Origin: Acetivibrio mesophilus | Lineage (GTDB): Bacteria; Bacillota; Clostridia; Acetivibrionales; Acetivibrionaceae | DNA length: 48,381 bases | Direction: 5' to 3' | NCBI RefSeq assembly: GCF_004102745.1 | Contig: NZ_RLII01000025.1 | Location: forward strand, 1 to 48,381 | Shown: piece by piece, positions 18,191-27,227 of the stretch | Position numbering within the stretch: the first letter of the stretch is position 1 | How the letters are laid out: each line of letters starts with the position of its first letter | Position numbers and translations under genes: made by a program | Notes under the pieces: model-generated | What the model was told of the DNA's origin: nothing | Seen by the model: only the letters and a program-made list of their open reading frames with translations | The model's database searches: none

Positions 18191-19717
18191 CTATTGTGTA
18201 ATTATAACTGTCCTTGTATTGCCATCCCAATCAACTTTTGCACCAAAGCTTTCTGCAACTGCACGGGCTGGAACCAGAGTTCTTCCGTTAACAATTTGCG
18301 GAGGAACATCCAATACAATTTTCTCTCCGTTTTTTGTCATTGTCTTGTTGCCTATTACCATAACAACAGTGGTATCTCCTTTTTTTGCTGTAACTGTCTT
18401 TGTCTTGTCATCCCATTCAACGGTAGCTTCCATGGCTTCAAATATTGCACGGAGGGGCACAAGTGTACGACCGTCCTGTATAATTGGAGGTTGGTCAAAC
18501 CTGATTCTTTTGCCATCCAATAGAACTTTAATCTTTGGAGCACCACCTACAGTATTTACTGTGAGGTTGTAGTCAGAAGCGCTATGCCAGTATCCTCCGT
18601 ATACAACTTTGATATAATATGTACCCTTTCCAACGTTTATCTCCTTTGACTTTCCAACTGTATCAGTGCCTCTGGATTCCAGTTGATCAAGATTGTTGCC
18701 ATTTGCGTCATACATAGACACTTTCCAATGAACTCCAGAACTTTCAAGGTTTCCGTGATTGAATCCTAAATATACTTTTCCGGAATCAGGCATTACAAAT
18801 TTATAATAGTCAACGTCTGAATTAGTTCTCAAATTACCTATAACCGGTTCGTCTACCTCTATTAATGTTGCACCATCCATGTTGTTGTTCGGTTCTATTT
18901 CATATTCACCCTGGTTTTCTGTATAGTTTACACAAAGAGTATAATCAGCACTACTATACCAGTAAGAATCCCTACTTACAACTCGAATATAATATGTACC
19001 CTTATCAAGGTAAGCATTCATGGATCTACCTTCTGTGTTGGTTCCTGTTGATTCAAAATACAATACTATATTTTCAGCACTGTCAAACATTGTAACTTGC
19101 CAATGTACACTTGAACTTTCCAAATTCTTATGATTGAAACTCAAATTTACTTTGCCGGGTTCTGATATTGTAAATTGGTAAAAGTCTATATCATCGCTTA
19201 CTCTAAGATTACCAGTAACGGGCTTATCGACCGAAATTTCTGTTGCCAAATCTCTGTTTCTATTCGGTTCAATTTCATATTCACCCTGATTTTCTGTATG
19301 GTTTACGCAAAGAGTATAATCAGCGCTACTATACCAGTAAGAATCCCTACTTACAACTCGAACATAATATGTACCCTTATTAAGGTAAGCATTCATGGAC
19401 TTGCCTTCTGTGTTGGTTCCTGTTGATTCAAAATACAGTACTATATTTTCAGCACTATCAAACATTGTAACTTGCCAGTATACACTCGAGCTTTCCAAAT
19501 TCTTATGATTGAAGCTTAAGTTTACTTTACCCGGTGCCGGCAGTTCCACTTTATAATAATTTATAGTTTTATAGTTCGGCAAATTATCGGTTACCGGACT
19601 ATTGACTGATATTTCCTCTGCCTCATCGTCCATTGCTGCAAATGTAGTTACAGCGCCAAGACTCACAACCAACATCATTAGTACTGCTAAAATCATTGTC
19701 GATACTCTTTTCAACAT
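18191..19717 (-). CDS. Secreted protein, PPC-like repeats plus stalk domain
   Basis: The product, about 508 residues, has an N-terminal signal peptide (LKRVSTMILAVLMMLVV, then an AAMD-like cleavage region). Three consecutive modules of about 125 residues follow. Each has NLRVSDDIDFYQFTISEPGKV-type wording and ends in an aromatic-rich strand (KGTYYIRVVSRDSYWYSS), as in bacterial PPC (peptidase pre/post C-terminal) beta-sandwich domains. The last 110 residues (IKVLLDGKRIRFDQPPIIQD, GRTLVPLRAIFEAMEATVEW, GRTLVPARAVAESFGAKVDW) are a copper amine oxidase N-terminal-like stalk domain, widespread on clostridial surfaces. No catalytic domain is visible, so a binding or structural surface role is likely. 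Start 19717 fits AGAAGGGG better than the upstream ATG 19726. The 195-bp divergent gap 19718-19912 is AT-rich. Confidence 0.85.
   Translation of the reverse strand: MLKRVSTMILAVLMMLVVSLGAVTTFAAMDDEAEEISVNSPVTDNLPNYKTINYYKVELPAPGKVNLSFNHKNLESSSVYWQVTMFDSAENIVLYFESTGTNTEGKSMNAYLNKGTYYVRVVSRDSYWYSSADYTLCVNHTENQGEYEIEPNRNRDLATEISVDKPVTGNLRVSDDIDFYQFTISEPGKVNLSFNHKNLESSSVHWQVTMFDSAENIVLYFESTGTNTEGRSMNAYLDKGTYYIRVVSRDSYWYSSADYTLCVNYTENQGEYEIEPNNNMDGATLIEVDEPVIGNLRTNSDVDYYKFVMPDSGKVYLGFNHGNLESSGVHWKVSMYDANGNNLDQLESRGTDTVGKSKEINVGKGTYYIKVVYGGYWHSASDYNLTVNTVGGAPKIKVLLDGKRIRFDQPPIIQDGRTLVPLRAIFEAMEATVEWDDKTKTVTAKKGDTTVVMVIGNKTMTKNGEKIVLDVPPQIVNGRTLVPARAVAESFGAKVDWDGNTRTVIITQ
18890..19560. repeat. Near-identical 375-bp internal duplication
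   Basis: Two of the PPC-like modules are nearly identical at the DNA level and offset by exactly 375 bp. For example, the block TGTTGGTTCCTGTTGATTC starts at 19036 and again at 19411. Most differences are single third-position changes. The third module (lower coordinates) is clearly diverged, so this duplication is the recent one. Confidence 0.85.
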
Positions 19718-19912
19718 CCTTACCATCCCCTTCTGTAAATATTAACACATATATAGACATACATAGTAATAATATATTTGACCTAAATTAATGTCAACAA
19801 TAATTTTGGAAACCCATTTTTAATAATATAAATTGATATATTTTATTTTCGTTTGCATTTATGATATAATTTTGAATGTGATGTAAGTATTCTGCTTACG
19901 GAGGGTCTGTAT

Positions 19913-20335
19913 ATGCAAATATTAAGTTATAAGCTCAATGCCCATATTCCTTTCGATAAAGACAGTATAGAAATGTTCCTGTCATCTTGTGAAGAGGTAA
20001 TAAACAACATGGCCTCGGATGAAAAGACTGTTTTCAAGCTCAAAAGTGCAACCCACGAATTGCTGATAAACTCCCTCGAACATGGATATAAAAAAAGCGC
20101 CGGCAATGTATCCTTTTTCATAGAAAAGCAGGAGCATACCATACAGCTTGAAATATCTGACCAAGGTATGGGATTTGACACGTCAGCTCTGAACATTGAA
20201 AAGGACAACACAAGTCTCAGTACAATAAAAGGCAGAGGTTGGGGACTCTATATACTAAAGAAGCTTTGCGATAATATTCAAATAACTTCCGATCCCCTAA
20301 AAGGCACCAAGGTTACCGTATCAATAAACTATTAA
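19913..20335 (+). CDS. RsbW/SpoIIAB-like anti-sigma factor kinase
   Basis: The 140-residue protein is a stand-alone GHKL ATPase of the RsbW type. It has the N box HELLINSLEHGY (near residue 49), the G1 box ISDQGMGFD and the G2 box GRGWGLYILKKLCD. Such proteins phosphorylate an anti-anti-sigma factor and bind an alternative sigma factor. No sigma factor or STAS-domain partner is adjacent, so the target is unknown. ATG 19913 follows GGAGGG at 8 nt. A weak promoter (TTTATT, 17 nt, TATAAT) lies about 50 nt upstream. It converges with the radical SAM gene, with 23 bp between stop codons and no clear terminator. Confidence 0.88.
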   Translation: MQILSYKLNAHIPFDKDSIEMFLSSCEEVINNMASDEKTVFKLKSATHELLINSLEHGYKKSAGNVSFFIEKQEHTIQLEISDQGMGFDTSALNIEKDNTSLSTIKGRGWGLYILKKLCDNIQITSDPLKGTKVTVSINY

Positions 20336-20358
20336 CATCGGAAGCATTCTTTGAAAAA

Positions 20359-22110
20359 TCAGGGAAGCTGTATCCTATAGTACCTGTAATGCCCTGTTAT
20401 GCTGTCCTTTTGGCTATAGTCAATCAAAATGACCGTATCCTCTTTATCCATGATTCCGGTGTCATCGGCGACATTAAACCTAAATGCCTCAAAATGAACC
20501 TCGTTAAATATTTTTTTAGGAGGTATGCTCGAAAATTTGGGCAAAAAGTTTTCAATATTCGCCTTACTTTTTAAAAATTCAAAGCATCTTGCCCTGAAAT
20601 TATCGATATATATCCGTTCCAAGCCTTTTGGAAGATTGTTTGTGTTATCCGACACCAAAAAATCAAACTTTAGAATCTCATTAAGCATTATCAGGTCCAC
20701 TTTCAGCTTTAGGCTTGATGCAAAATCCAGTAATATGGTATAAAGCTCCCTGGCGGAAATGGACCTTTCATAATATCCCGCCTTGTCATAATACCGCGAG
20801 AATTCTTCAAAAAAGGTGGCCGGCGAAGGAAAAAACACTTCAATAAGGTACTTTAGCGTTCTTTGAAATCTTGCAGAATTGTAATATCTTTCCAAGAGCT
20901 CTTCTATCCTTTTTAACCCAATGATATCACCAAAGCTCAAGTAATTATTGGCCAGTATCTCATAGGGAGGGTATTGCCTAAATTTATAGCCGTGTTTTCG
21001 ATATTCGTGCCTTATGCTAGAACCCTTTAGCAGCTTCAAAAAGCCCAGCTGCAGTTGGTGTGGGTAAAGCTCATAGACTTCATTAAAGGAATTCATGAAG
21101 GAATTATAATCCTCTAGGGGAAGTCCGGCTATCAAATCCGCATGTATATGCATATTCCCGTACTCTTTAAGCCTTTTTATGCTATGAAACACCTTTTTTA
21201 TATCAGTTTTTCTCCTCACGGCCTCAAGAGCCCCTTCATTGGTGGATTGTATCCCTATCTCAAACTGGATCAATCCTTTCGGCGCCCGAGATAATATATC
21301 AAACATTTCCTCATCAAAAAGGTCGGCTGCTGCTTCAAAATGAAAACTTGTCCCCTTTGAATTTTCAATAATAAATGAAAATATTTCCTTGGCTCTTTCT
21401 CTATTGCAGTTAAAAGTTCTATCCACAAACTTTACAAGCTTGACTTTGGCATTAATCAGTGTCAAAAGATCGGATTTGACCCTGTCCATGGAGAAATACC
21501 GCACACCGTCAAAGGTCGAGGATATACAGTAGGAGCAAGAAAAAGGACAGCCCCTTGAAGATTCAAAGTACATTAACCTGCTACCAACAGCCCCAAGCAT
21601 TTCCTCCGTATAGGGAGAAGGAATGGTGTCAAGCTCCCTAACCAACCGAAAAGTCGTTGACCCGTGAATTTCTCCGTCTTTTCTGTAGCTTAGGCCTTCG
21701 ATAGCATCAAGTTCTACCCCTTCATCAATAAAAGAACGAAGCAAAAGCCCGAAAGCCCCTTCTCCCTCCCCTGCCATTATGTAGTCTACAAACCAATTTG
21801 AGTACAAAATCTCCTCAGGACCAAAAGAAACCTCCGGTCCACCCAGTATTATCTTCACATCAGGAAGAACCCTTTTCAGATTTTCAGCCAGCTTAAGAAC
21901 AAATCCTATGTTCCAGATATAGCAGGAAAAAGCAGCCACGTCACACCCTTCGGTGTAAATGCGGGAAAGGACAGACTCCGGATTATCATTTATAGTAAAC
22001 TCCATCACCCGAACTTCCCCACACTGCTTATCACAGGATGCCTTAAGATACCATGCGGCAAGGGACGAATGTATATATTTTGAATTTATTCCAATTATAA
22101 TTGTCTTCAT
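20359..22110 (-). CDS. B12-binding-like radical SAM protein (DUF4080 type)
   Basis: This 583-residue enzyme has an N-terminal Rossmann-like cobalamin-binding-type domain (VAAFSCYIWNIGFVLKLAEN, VKIILGGPEVSFGPEEIL). The radical SAM core has the cluster motif CPFSCSYC (CxxxCxxC, near residue 190), followed by FVDRTFNCN, FHFEAAADLFDEEM and an LIAGLPLEDY strand. The C-terminal 200 residues resemble the DUF4080 extension. No DxHxxG motif of canonical B12-binders is evident, so cobalamin may not be bound. The substrate is unknown. ATG 22110 starts the family-like MKTIIIGINSKYIHSSLAAW. It follows the carboxypeptidase gene on the same strand by 76 bp. Confidence 0.9.
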   Translation of the reverse strand: MKTIIIGINSKYIHSSLAAWYLKASCDKQCGEVRVMEFTINDNPESVLSRIYTEGCDVAAFSCYIWNIGFVLKLAENLKRVLPDVKIILGGPEVSFGPEEILYSNWFVDYIMAGEGEGAFGLLLRSFIDEGVELDAIEGLSYRKDGEIHGSTTFRLVRELDTIPSPYTEEMLGAVGSRLMYFESSRGCPFSCSYCISSTFDGVRYFSMDRVKSDLLTLINAKVKLVKFVDRTFNCNRERAKEIFSFIIENSKGTSFHFEAAADLFDEEMFDILSRAPKGLIQFEIGIQSTNEGALEAVRRKTDIKKVFHSIKRLKEYGNMHIHADLIAGLPLEDYNSFMNSFNEVYELYPHQLQLGFLKLLKGSSIRHEYRKHGYKFRQYPPYEILANNYLSFGDIIGLKRIEELLERYYNSARFQRTLKYLIEVFFPSPATFFEEFSRYYDKAGYYERSISARELYTILLDFASSLKLKVDLIMLNEILKFDFLVSDNTNNLPKGLERIYIDNFRARCFEFLKSKANIENFLPKFSSIPPKKIFNEVHFEAFRFNVADDTGIMDKEDTVILIDYSQKDSITGHYRYYRIQLP

Positions 22111-22186
22111 GATTCTATCTCCTTAAGTATTACGTTATTATAACAAACGGAGCTGAATCATTTCAAGGATAATTTTACAACGGAGT

Positions 22187-23401
22187 TTATTCTGGCTTTG
22201 CCAGTTTGAACCATATATCCAAAACATCTCTGAAATAATCGCCATACTTTTTTTCGGGCACAACTTCGGCCGTCTTTACAGCTGACCTGGCAATCAGTTT
22301 GCCGTTGGCAATGAACTCAATTTTTCCCACTTCAACCCCCTTATACACCGGGGCATTTATTGAGTCATACAATGTCAGCTCCGTTTCTAGGTTCTCCTTT
22401 TCTTCTTTGCTCAAGGGCAACCTGATTCCCTCCACAGCAACAACGGACACGGAGCTCTTTTTTCCTTTATATACGCTCACCTGCCCCAGTTCCTGATTTG
22501 CCTTCAAAAGCTCATAGGGCCTGTAATTGTTGAAAGCATAGTCAAGGATTGCTTTGCTGCTCTCGGCCCTTTTATTCCTGCTGGCACAGTTCAAAACCAC
22601 GGAAATTATCTGAAATCCATCTCTTGTCGCCGATGTCACAAGACACCTTCCCGCCTTCCCCGTATATCCGGTCTTTACTCCATCTGCGCCGGGATACAGG
22701 GAAAGCATTTCATTTGTTGTATACAGGCTACGATTGGTAATTGTCATGTTCTTGGTTGACACCATCTCGGCGAAAACAGGATTTTGCAATGCATACCGGG
22801 TAATCATCGCCAGCTCGTAAGGCGTGGAGTAGTGCCCTTCCACATCCAGCCCGTGGGGTGTCTTAAAAGAGGTATCCTTAAGTCCGAGTTCCTTTGCTTT
22901 GGCATTCATCATTGCAACAAAATTCTCAACAGTCCCACCAATGTGTTCAGCCACAGCCAATGCCGCATCATTTCCCGACTTCAGCATCATGCCGTAAAGA
23001 AGTTCCCTCAATGTGAGTTCCTCCCCTGCCTTAAGCTTGATTGTGGAACCCCAGATACTGGCAGCCCTTTTACTGACCTTTACCTTATCATCGAGATTGC
23101 CGTTTTCTATTGCCACGATACCCGTCATTATCTTGGTGGTACTGGCTATAGCTCTTCTTGAGTATGCATCCTTTTCATACAATACCCTCCCGGTCTCGGC
23201 ATCAATTACTATTGCCGCTCCCGCTTCTATTTTTGGAGGCTTTAACTCTTCACCCCCATTGACAGTATTGATGACGAACTCAGAAATCAATTCATCTTCA
23301 ATAAATTCATCCGCATATACCCTTCCATTCAAGCTTATTGCAAATATGCAGCAAAATAAAAAAATCAATATTCTTCTTGTATTTCTCTTCAAATATATCA
23401 C
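22187..23401 (-). CDS. D-alanyl-D-alanine carboxypeptidase (S11, DacF-like)
   Basis: This is a penicillin-binding protein-type carboxypeptidase that trims the terminal D-Ala of peptidoglycan stem peptides outside the membrane. It has about 404 residues, with an N-terminal signal (RRILIFLFCCIFAISLNGRV). The catalytic motifs are in order: SxxK in RAIASTTKIMTG, SxN in LKSGNDAALAVAEHIGG, and KTG in GADGVKTGYTGKAGRC. A C-terminal beta domain and an amphipathic tail (YFRDVLDIWFKLAK) follow, as in family members peripherally anchored to the membrane. The start is uncertain: GTG 23401 has a weak ribosome site, and a TTG three codons in is possible. Several paralogues (DacA, DacB, DacF) share these features, so I give no symbol. 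Confidence 0.94.
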   Translation of the reverse strand: MIYLKRNTRRILIFLFCCIFAISLNGRVYADEFIEDELISEFVINTVNGGEELKPPKIEAGAAIVIDAETGRVLYEKDAYSRRAIASTTKIMTGIVAIENGNLDDKVKVSKRAASIWGSTIKLKAGEELTLRELLYGMMLKSGNDAALAVAEHIGGTVENFVAMMNAKAKELGLKDTSFKTPHGLDVEGHYSTPYELAMITRYALQNPVFAEMVSTKNMTITNRSLYTTNEMLSLYPGADGVKTGYTGKAGRCLVTSATRDGFQIISVVLNCASRNKRAESSKAILDYAFNNYRPYELLKANQELGQVSVYKGKKSSVSVVAVEGIRLPLSKEEKENLETELTLYDSINAPVYKGVEVGKIEFIANGKLIARSAVKTAEVVPEKKYGDYFRDVLDIWFKLAKPE

Positions 23402-23609
23402 ATCCCATTATTAATTTAATCATGCTTCACATTGCCGCAGCAGTGTTTCAACGAGGCAATAGAGAGCTATCTAAAAGGCAAATCGGTCCACCCTCTTACT
23501 AAAAAGTGTGGGACATCTATTTTCTCCTTATAAATATATGAAAAGTAATGAAAGTTTATAAATAATTTTTACGGGATTGTCGATAATATAAATAGGAGGG
23601 GGACAGCTT
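23402..23609. other. Divergent intergenic region
   Basis: 208 bp lie between the divergent carboxypeptidase and FapA-like genes. The sequence is AT-rich near the right gene, and I see no clear promoter pair, hairpin or small gene. GGAGGGGGACAG just before 23610 is the ribosome site of the FapA-like gene. Confidence 0.6.
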
Positions 23610-25199
23610 ATGAATCATCAAACTTTATACAAAGATGACTTTATAGAAATCTTCGCACTTGCCAATGAAGTTTTCATCCAAACATTTAAACCCGGCCTTT
23701 CACCAAACCAATTTAATACTATATTGACATCGCATCCTCAGATACAAATAACCAATTTCAATTGTCTTAACGATGCCCTAAACATTGTTTCCCCGTCCCC
23801 CCAAAAATTTGGCCAATTGAAGGAAAGAATTGTCGTATCCGTAACCCCCGACGAATTAAAGGCCTACATTACCTTTAATTTATCGAAAGAGGAACTGGAG
23901 CTTCAAAACCGCGAAAAACTCATAATAGAAACCTATGAAGTTTTAAAGAGAAAAAATATTAATTTCGGAATAAAAAAAGAATTGTTCTTCGGTGATTTGC
24001 AAAGCGGGAAAAAATATGTTATAGCCGAAGGAACTCCTGCCATTGATGGAGAGGACTGCAAAATCAGGATGTACGAACTCGAAGAACCCAGACCGGAGAT
24101 AAGAGAAGACGGAAAAGCGAATTTCTACGAGTTAAAGCTGATTAACAAGGTTAAGGCTGGCGACTGGCTTGGCGAACGTATTGATGCCACTGAAGGTTTT
24201 CCGGGAAAAACAGTATATGGAAATACCATTTATCCTATAAGAGGAAAAAACTATCCCCTGTCTTACGATAGAAATACGGTCTATGAAGTAGTGCAAAGCA
24301 AGAAAGTCGTACTTTTCTCCAAAATAGACGGTGCGGTACACTATTTCGGTAACAAAATAACCGTATCGAATCATCTTGAAATTGACGGTGATGTGGATTT
24401 TAAAACCGGCAACATAATTTTCGACGGATATGTAACCATTAGAGGTACCGTCACCGATGGATTCTATGTAGAAGCCACAAAAGACATAGAAATAAGCAGT
24501 CCCATAGGTCTAGGAAATATTAAGGGAATAAAAAGCCGCGAAGGCAGTATTTACATAAAAGGTGGAATATCTTCAAAAGGTTCTACGCAAATTACTGCCC
24601 AAAAAAATATTTATACAAAGTTTGTAGATAATTCCAGATTGTCTTGCGGAGGTATTGCCCATATAGGATTTTATTGCATAAATAGCATAGTTGAAGCCAA
24701 AGAAGTGTTTATTGAGTCAATAAAGGGAAATATAATTGGAGGTCGAATAAAAGCTGAAGTAAAAATTACCGTACCTATCTTGGGTTCTCAGCTTGAGACT
24801 AGGACAGTAGTTGCTCTCACAGGCTTTGATAGAAAAAAGCTCACAAAAATGCTGGAAGATATAGTTGCAAAAATAAATAAGATAAAGGATGAGCAAAAAG
24901 ACCTAAAGCTATTTATGTCAAAGCAGGACCCCACGAAAGAAATGACTTCCGAGCAGTCCTCCCAATACAACTCAAACATACAAAAGCTATCGGAGCTAAA
25001 AGGACAGCTTAAGTCTTTAGAAGAAGAAAGAAAGAATCTTTCAAGATATTTAACAGCAAAAGGCGAAGGTGAAATAGCTATAACAAAAAAGGTTTATTCA
25101 AACTGTATAATAATCATAAAAAATATGCAAACTGAAATTAAGGAAGCGTGTCTGGCAACGACCTTTTTTGCAGCTGATGAAGAGATAAAACGTATTTGA
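23610..25199 (+). CDS. FapA family (DUF342) protein
   Basis: The 529-residue cytoplasmic protein matches the FapA/DUF342 family. After a variable N-terminal part (about residues 1-160, including an IIETYEVLKRKNINFGIKKE helix) it has GDWLGERIDATEGFPGKTVYG, the family hallmark. A long right-handed beta-helix-like region follows (DGAVHYFGNKITVSNHLEID, GNIIFDGYVTIRGTVTDGFY, GGISSKGSTQITAQKNIYTK), then a C-terminal coiled coil (about residues 405-475: IVAKINKIKDEQKDLKLF, LSELKGQLKSLEEERKNL). In other bacteria FapA proteins have been linked to flagellar or membrane-associated polymer assembly; the role here is unknown. ATG 23610 follows GGAGGGGG. A strong terminator ends the unit. Confidence 0.9.
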   Translation: MNHQTLYKDDFIEIFALANEVFIQTFKPGLSPNQFNTILTSHPQIQITNFNCLNDALNIVSPSPQKFGQLKERIVVSVTPDELKAYITFNLSKEELELQNREKLIIETYEVLKRKNINFGIKKELFFGDLQSGKKYVIAEGTPAIDGEDCKIRMYELEEPRPEIREDGKANFYELKLINKVKAGDWLGERIDATEGFPGKTVYGNTIYPIRGKNYPLSYDRNTVYEVVQSKKVVLFSKIDGAVHYFGNKITVSNHLEIDGDVDFKTGNIIFDGYVTIRGTVTDGFYVEATKDIEISSPIGLGNIKGIKSREGSIYIKGGISSKGSTQITAQKNIYTKFVDNSRLSCGGIAHIGFYCINSIVEAKEVFIESIKGNIIGGRIKAEVKITVPILGSQLETRTVVALTGFDRKKLTKMLEDIVAKINKIKDEQKDLKLFMSKQDPTKEMTSEQSSQYNSNIQKLSELKGQLKSLEEERKNLSRYLTAKGEGEIAITKKVYSNCIIIIKNMQTEIKEACLATTFFAADEEIKRI

Positions 25200-25238
25200 G
25201 CCTTCGATTTTTGAAAAGGATTAATATGTGAAATATAT

Positions 25239-25280
25239 AATAAGCATCAGGAGACGAATATCTTCTGATGCTTATTTATA
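25239..25280 (+). terminator. Intrinsic terminator after the FapA-like gene
   Basis: AATAAGCATCAG (25239-25250) pairs with CTGATGCTTATT (25265-25276). The stem extends inward to about 16 bp with one wobble pair, and TATATTT follows. The rest of the 300-bp gap to 25499 is AT-rich, with no other clear signal. Confidence 0.85.
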
Positions 25281-25499
25281 TTTATAGATCATATGTATAA
25301 ATATTGTTATTCTTCTATTTATTATAATTGAAAAAATAAGAAAATCGGAATTACTTAAAGTCTCAAGTACAATAAACATGAAATTTTTAATAATATATTG
25401 ATATTCAACACTTTGATTTGTAAAAATTAAGTTATATAATTAAGTTTAGTGAAAATAATTGAACCAGTATACAATAATTTTAATTTTCTAGGAGGCAGT

Positions 25500-26765
25500 A
25501 TGATTAAGAATATTCTTATTTTATCTTCAAATAATACAGGGCATGGCCATAAAAGCATAACCGATTCACTACTGGAACAGTTTTCTCTTTACCCAGACGT
25601 CAAGGTTCATGTAGTTGACGGTTTTACCTTAGCAGGAAATTTTGGCCTTAGAGTCGGAAAGCTCTATGGATCGGTCACAAGAAATGCGAAAGATTTATGG
25701 AAGCTGGTTTGGGAAATATCTTTGAAAAAACCCAGTCTCTTAAACGACTTTACCGAAGTTTCGATAAAGGATAACTTTCTAAAGCTCATTCACGATATAA
25801 AGCCGGATCTTATATTGTCAGTGCATCCAAACTTTAACGGTTCGGTATTGAACATCCTGGAAGATTATAATATTAATATTCCCATTGTTACACTGATAGC
25901 AGATATCGTAAGCATTACTCCTCTCTGGGCAGATCCTAGGGTAGACTATATTATATGCCCTTCAAAGGAATCAAAGTTTAAATGCCTTGAGTTTGGGGTT
26001 TCAGAATCAAAGCTTATCGAGACAGGATTTCCGGTAAGGCAAAAGTTTCTGAAGCATATTAACGATAATTCCGGGGATTATGACCAAAATACCCGAAAAT
26101 ATACTGGCGATAGGCCATTTGAATGTCTTATCATGAGTGGTGGTGAAGGCTCCGGAAACATGAGCAGAATTGCATCGATACTGCTGAAAAATTTCAACTG
26201 CCGGGTTAAAATAGTTACAGGCAGAAACAAACTTCTGAAAAAAAGGCTAGAACGCACTATCGGCGAGCAATATGGCGATAGAGTTGAAATATACGGTTTT
26301 ACCGAGAATATTCAGGATTTGATGCTTTCTTCCGATATTGCCGTTACCAGAGGAAGCCCGAATGTTATGATGGAAGCTGTAGCCTGCAATGTGCCCATCA
26401 TTATCACCGGCAATCTTCCCGGTCAAGAAGAAGGCAATCCAGCTTATATGCAAAAGTACAATCTCGGTATCGTATGTAAAGACCTTAGAAAATTAAGGCA
26501 TACTGTCGACGGGCTTCTTGCTAATAATGCCGAAAAACTGAACAAAATAAAGCAATCTCAAAAAGAGTATCTAAATCCCAATGTTGCAAAGGAGATAGTA
26601 AGCTTCCTTTTAAGCATAGAGAAAAAAGGAGACACTAACTTCCCTGACGATTTATTTTCCGATGATTTCCCCAAATTTTGGGAAATCCACAAAAAGATAT
26701 CGTTGTCTCATAATAAAAAGATAGTGCTTAAAAAGCATAAAAACATCAAAATAAATCAAAAATAA
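25500..26765 (+). CDS. MGDG-synthase-type glycosyltransferase
   Basis: This GT28-type glycosyltransferase of about 421 residues most likely transfers a sugar to diacylglycerol or another lipid at the membrane face. The N-terminal domain starts ILILSSNNTGHGHKSITDSL, whose GHGH motif matches the monogalactosyldiacylglycerol synthase N-domain. The nucleotide-sugar side has LIMSGGEGSGNMSRIASIL (near residue 215), VTRGSPNVMMEAVACNVPII and GNLPGQEEGN. Bacterial relatives (UgtP-like) make glycolipids that anchor lipoteichoic acid; the actual sugar and acceptor cannot be read from sequence. ATG 25500 is chosen because GGAGG lies 5 nt upstream; an in-frame ATG at 25449 lacks a site. The C-terminus is lysine-rich (KKIVLKKHKNIKI). 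Confidence 0.9.
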   Translation: MIKNILILSSNNTGHGHKSITDSLLEQFSLYPDVKVHVVDGFTLAGNFGLRVGKLYGSVTRNAKDLWKLVWEISLKKPSLLNDFTEVSIKDNFLKLIHDIKPDLILSVHPNFNGSVLNILEDYNINIPIVTLIADIVSITPLWADPRVDYIICPSKESKFKCLEFGVSESKLIETGFPVRQKFLKHINDNSGDYDQNTRKYTGDRPFECLIMSGGEGSGNMSRIASILLKNFNCRVKIVTGRNKLLKKRLERTIGEQYGDRVEIYGFTENIQDLMLSSDIAVTRGSPNVMMEAVACNVPIIITGNLPGQEEGNPAYMQKYNLGIVCKDLRKLRHTVDGLLANNAEKLNKIKQSQKEYLNPNVAKEIVSFLLSIEKKGDTNFPDDLFSDDFPKFWEIHKKISLSHNKKIVLKKHKNIKINQK

Positions 26766-26784
26766 AGTTAACGTAAGTCCAATA

Positions 26785-26841
26785 AAATGTTAGAAAAACT
26801 TTCTACTCATAATAGTCTTGTTTTTAGAAAAAATAAGACTA
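26785..26841 (+). promoter_or_regulatory. SigG-like promoter and 5' hairpin of the SASP gene
   Basis: AAATG (26785-26789), an 18-nt gap and CATAATA (26808-26814) resemble a forespore sigma-G promoter; the -10 matches CATNHTA fully and the -35 matches 4 of 5. Right at the expected transcript start, TAGTCTT (26813-26819) pairs with AAGACTA (26835-26841). This forms a hairpin with further T/A pairing inside, just before the AAGGAGGTGA ribosome site. Confidence 0.6.
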
Positions 26842-26855
26842 AGGAGGTGATAGTA

Positions 26856-27065
26856 ATGGCTAACAACAACAAAACCAAAACTCAGTTTGATAACATGAAG
26901 TATGAAATTGCTAAAGAAGTAGGCGTTAACTTAAAACAGGGTTACAATGGAGATTTAACTGCAAGGGAAGCTGGTAAGATAGGTGGAAACATCGTTAAGA
27001 AAGTATTCCAGTCTTATACTGGAAACAGCTATCCTTCAGAGCATTTGGGCGACACTTCAAGGTAA
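26856..27065 (+). CDS. Alpha/beta-type small acid-soluble spore protein
   Basis: The 69-residue protein coats and protects spore DNA and is degraded at germination. It has the family features in order: a short polar N-terminus, KYEIAKEVGVNLKQGYNGDL containing the EIA sequence where the GPR protease cuts, and the second signature LTAREAGKIGGNIVKKV. ATG 26856 follows AAGGAGGTGA at ideal spacing; an in-frame ATG at 26787 would add 23 residues that do not fit the family. The SigG-like promoter supports forespore expression, and a strong terminator closes it as a single gene. Confidence 0.97.
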   Translation: MANNNKTKTQFDNMKYEIAKEVGVNLKQGYNGDLTAREAGKIGGNIVKKVFQSYTGNSYPSEHLGDTSR

Positions 27066-27087
27066 TAAATGTACAATTTGAAATAAT

Positions 27088-27127
27088 AAAAATAGCAGGA
27101 GATAATCTCCTGCTATTTTTATTTTCT
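27088..27127 (+). terminator. Intrinsic terminator of the SASP gene
   Basis: AAAAATAGCAGGAGA (27088-27102) and TCTCCTGCTATTTTT (27106-27120) pair perfectly over 15 bp around a 3-nt loop, followed by ATTTTC. This is the strongest terminator in the window, and its symmetry may let it work in both directions. Confidence 0.95.
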
Positions 27128-27227
27128 TTACATTTATTTAAATCTGTTTTTTATGGAAATATGCAAAATTTGTGATATAATAATCAAATAATGATTTTTA
27201 GCTTTTAGGAATGGTGATTTAGGATAT

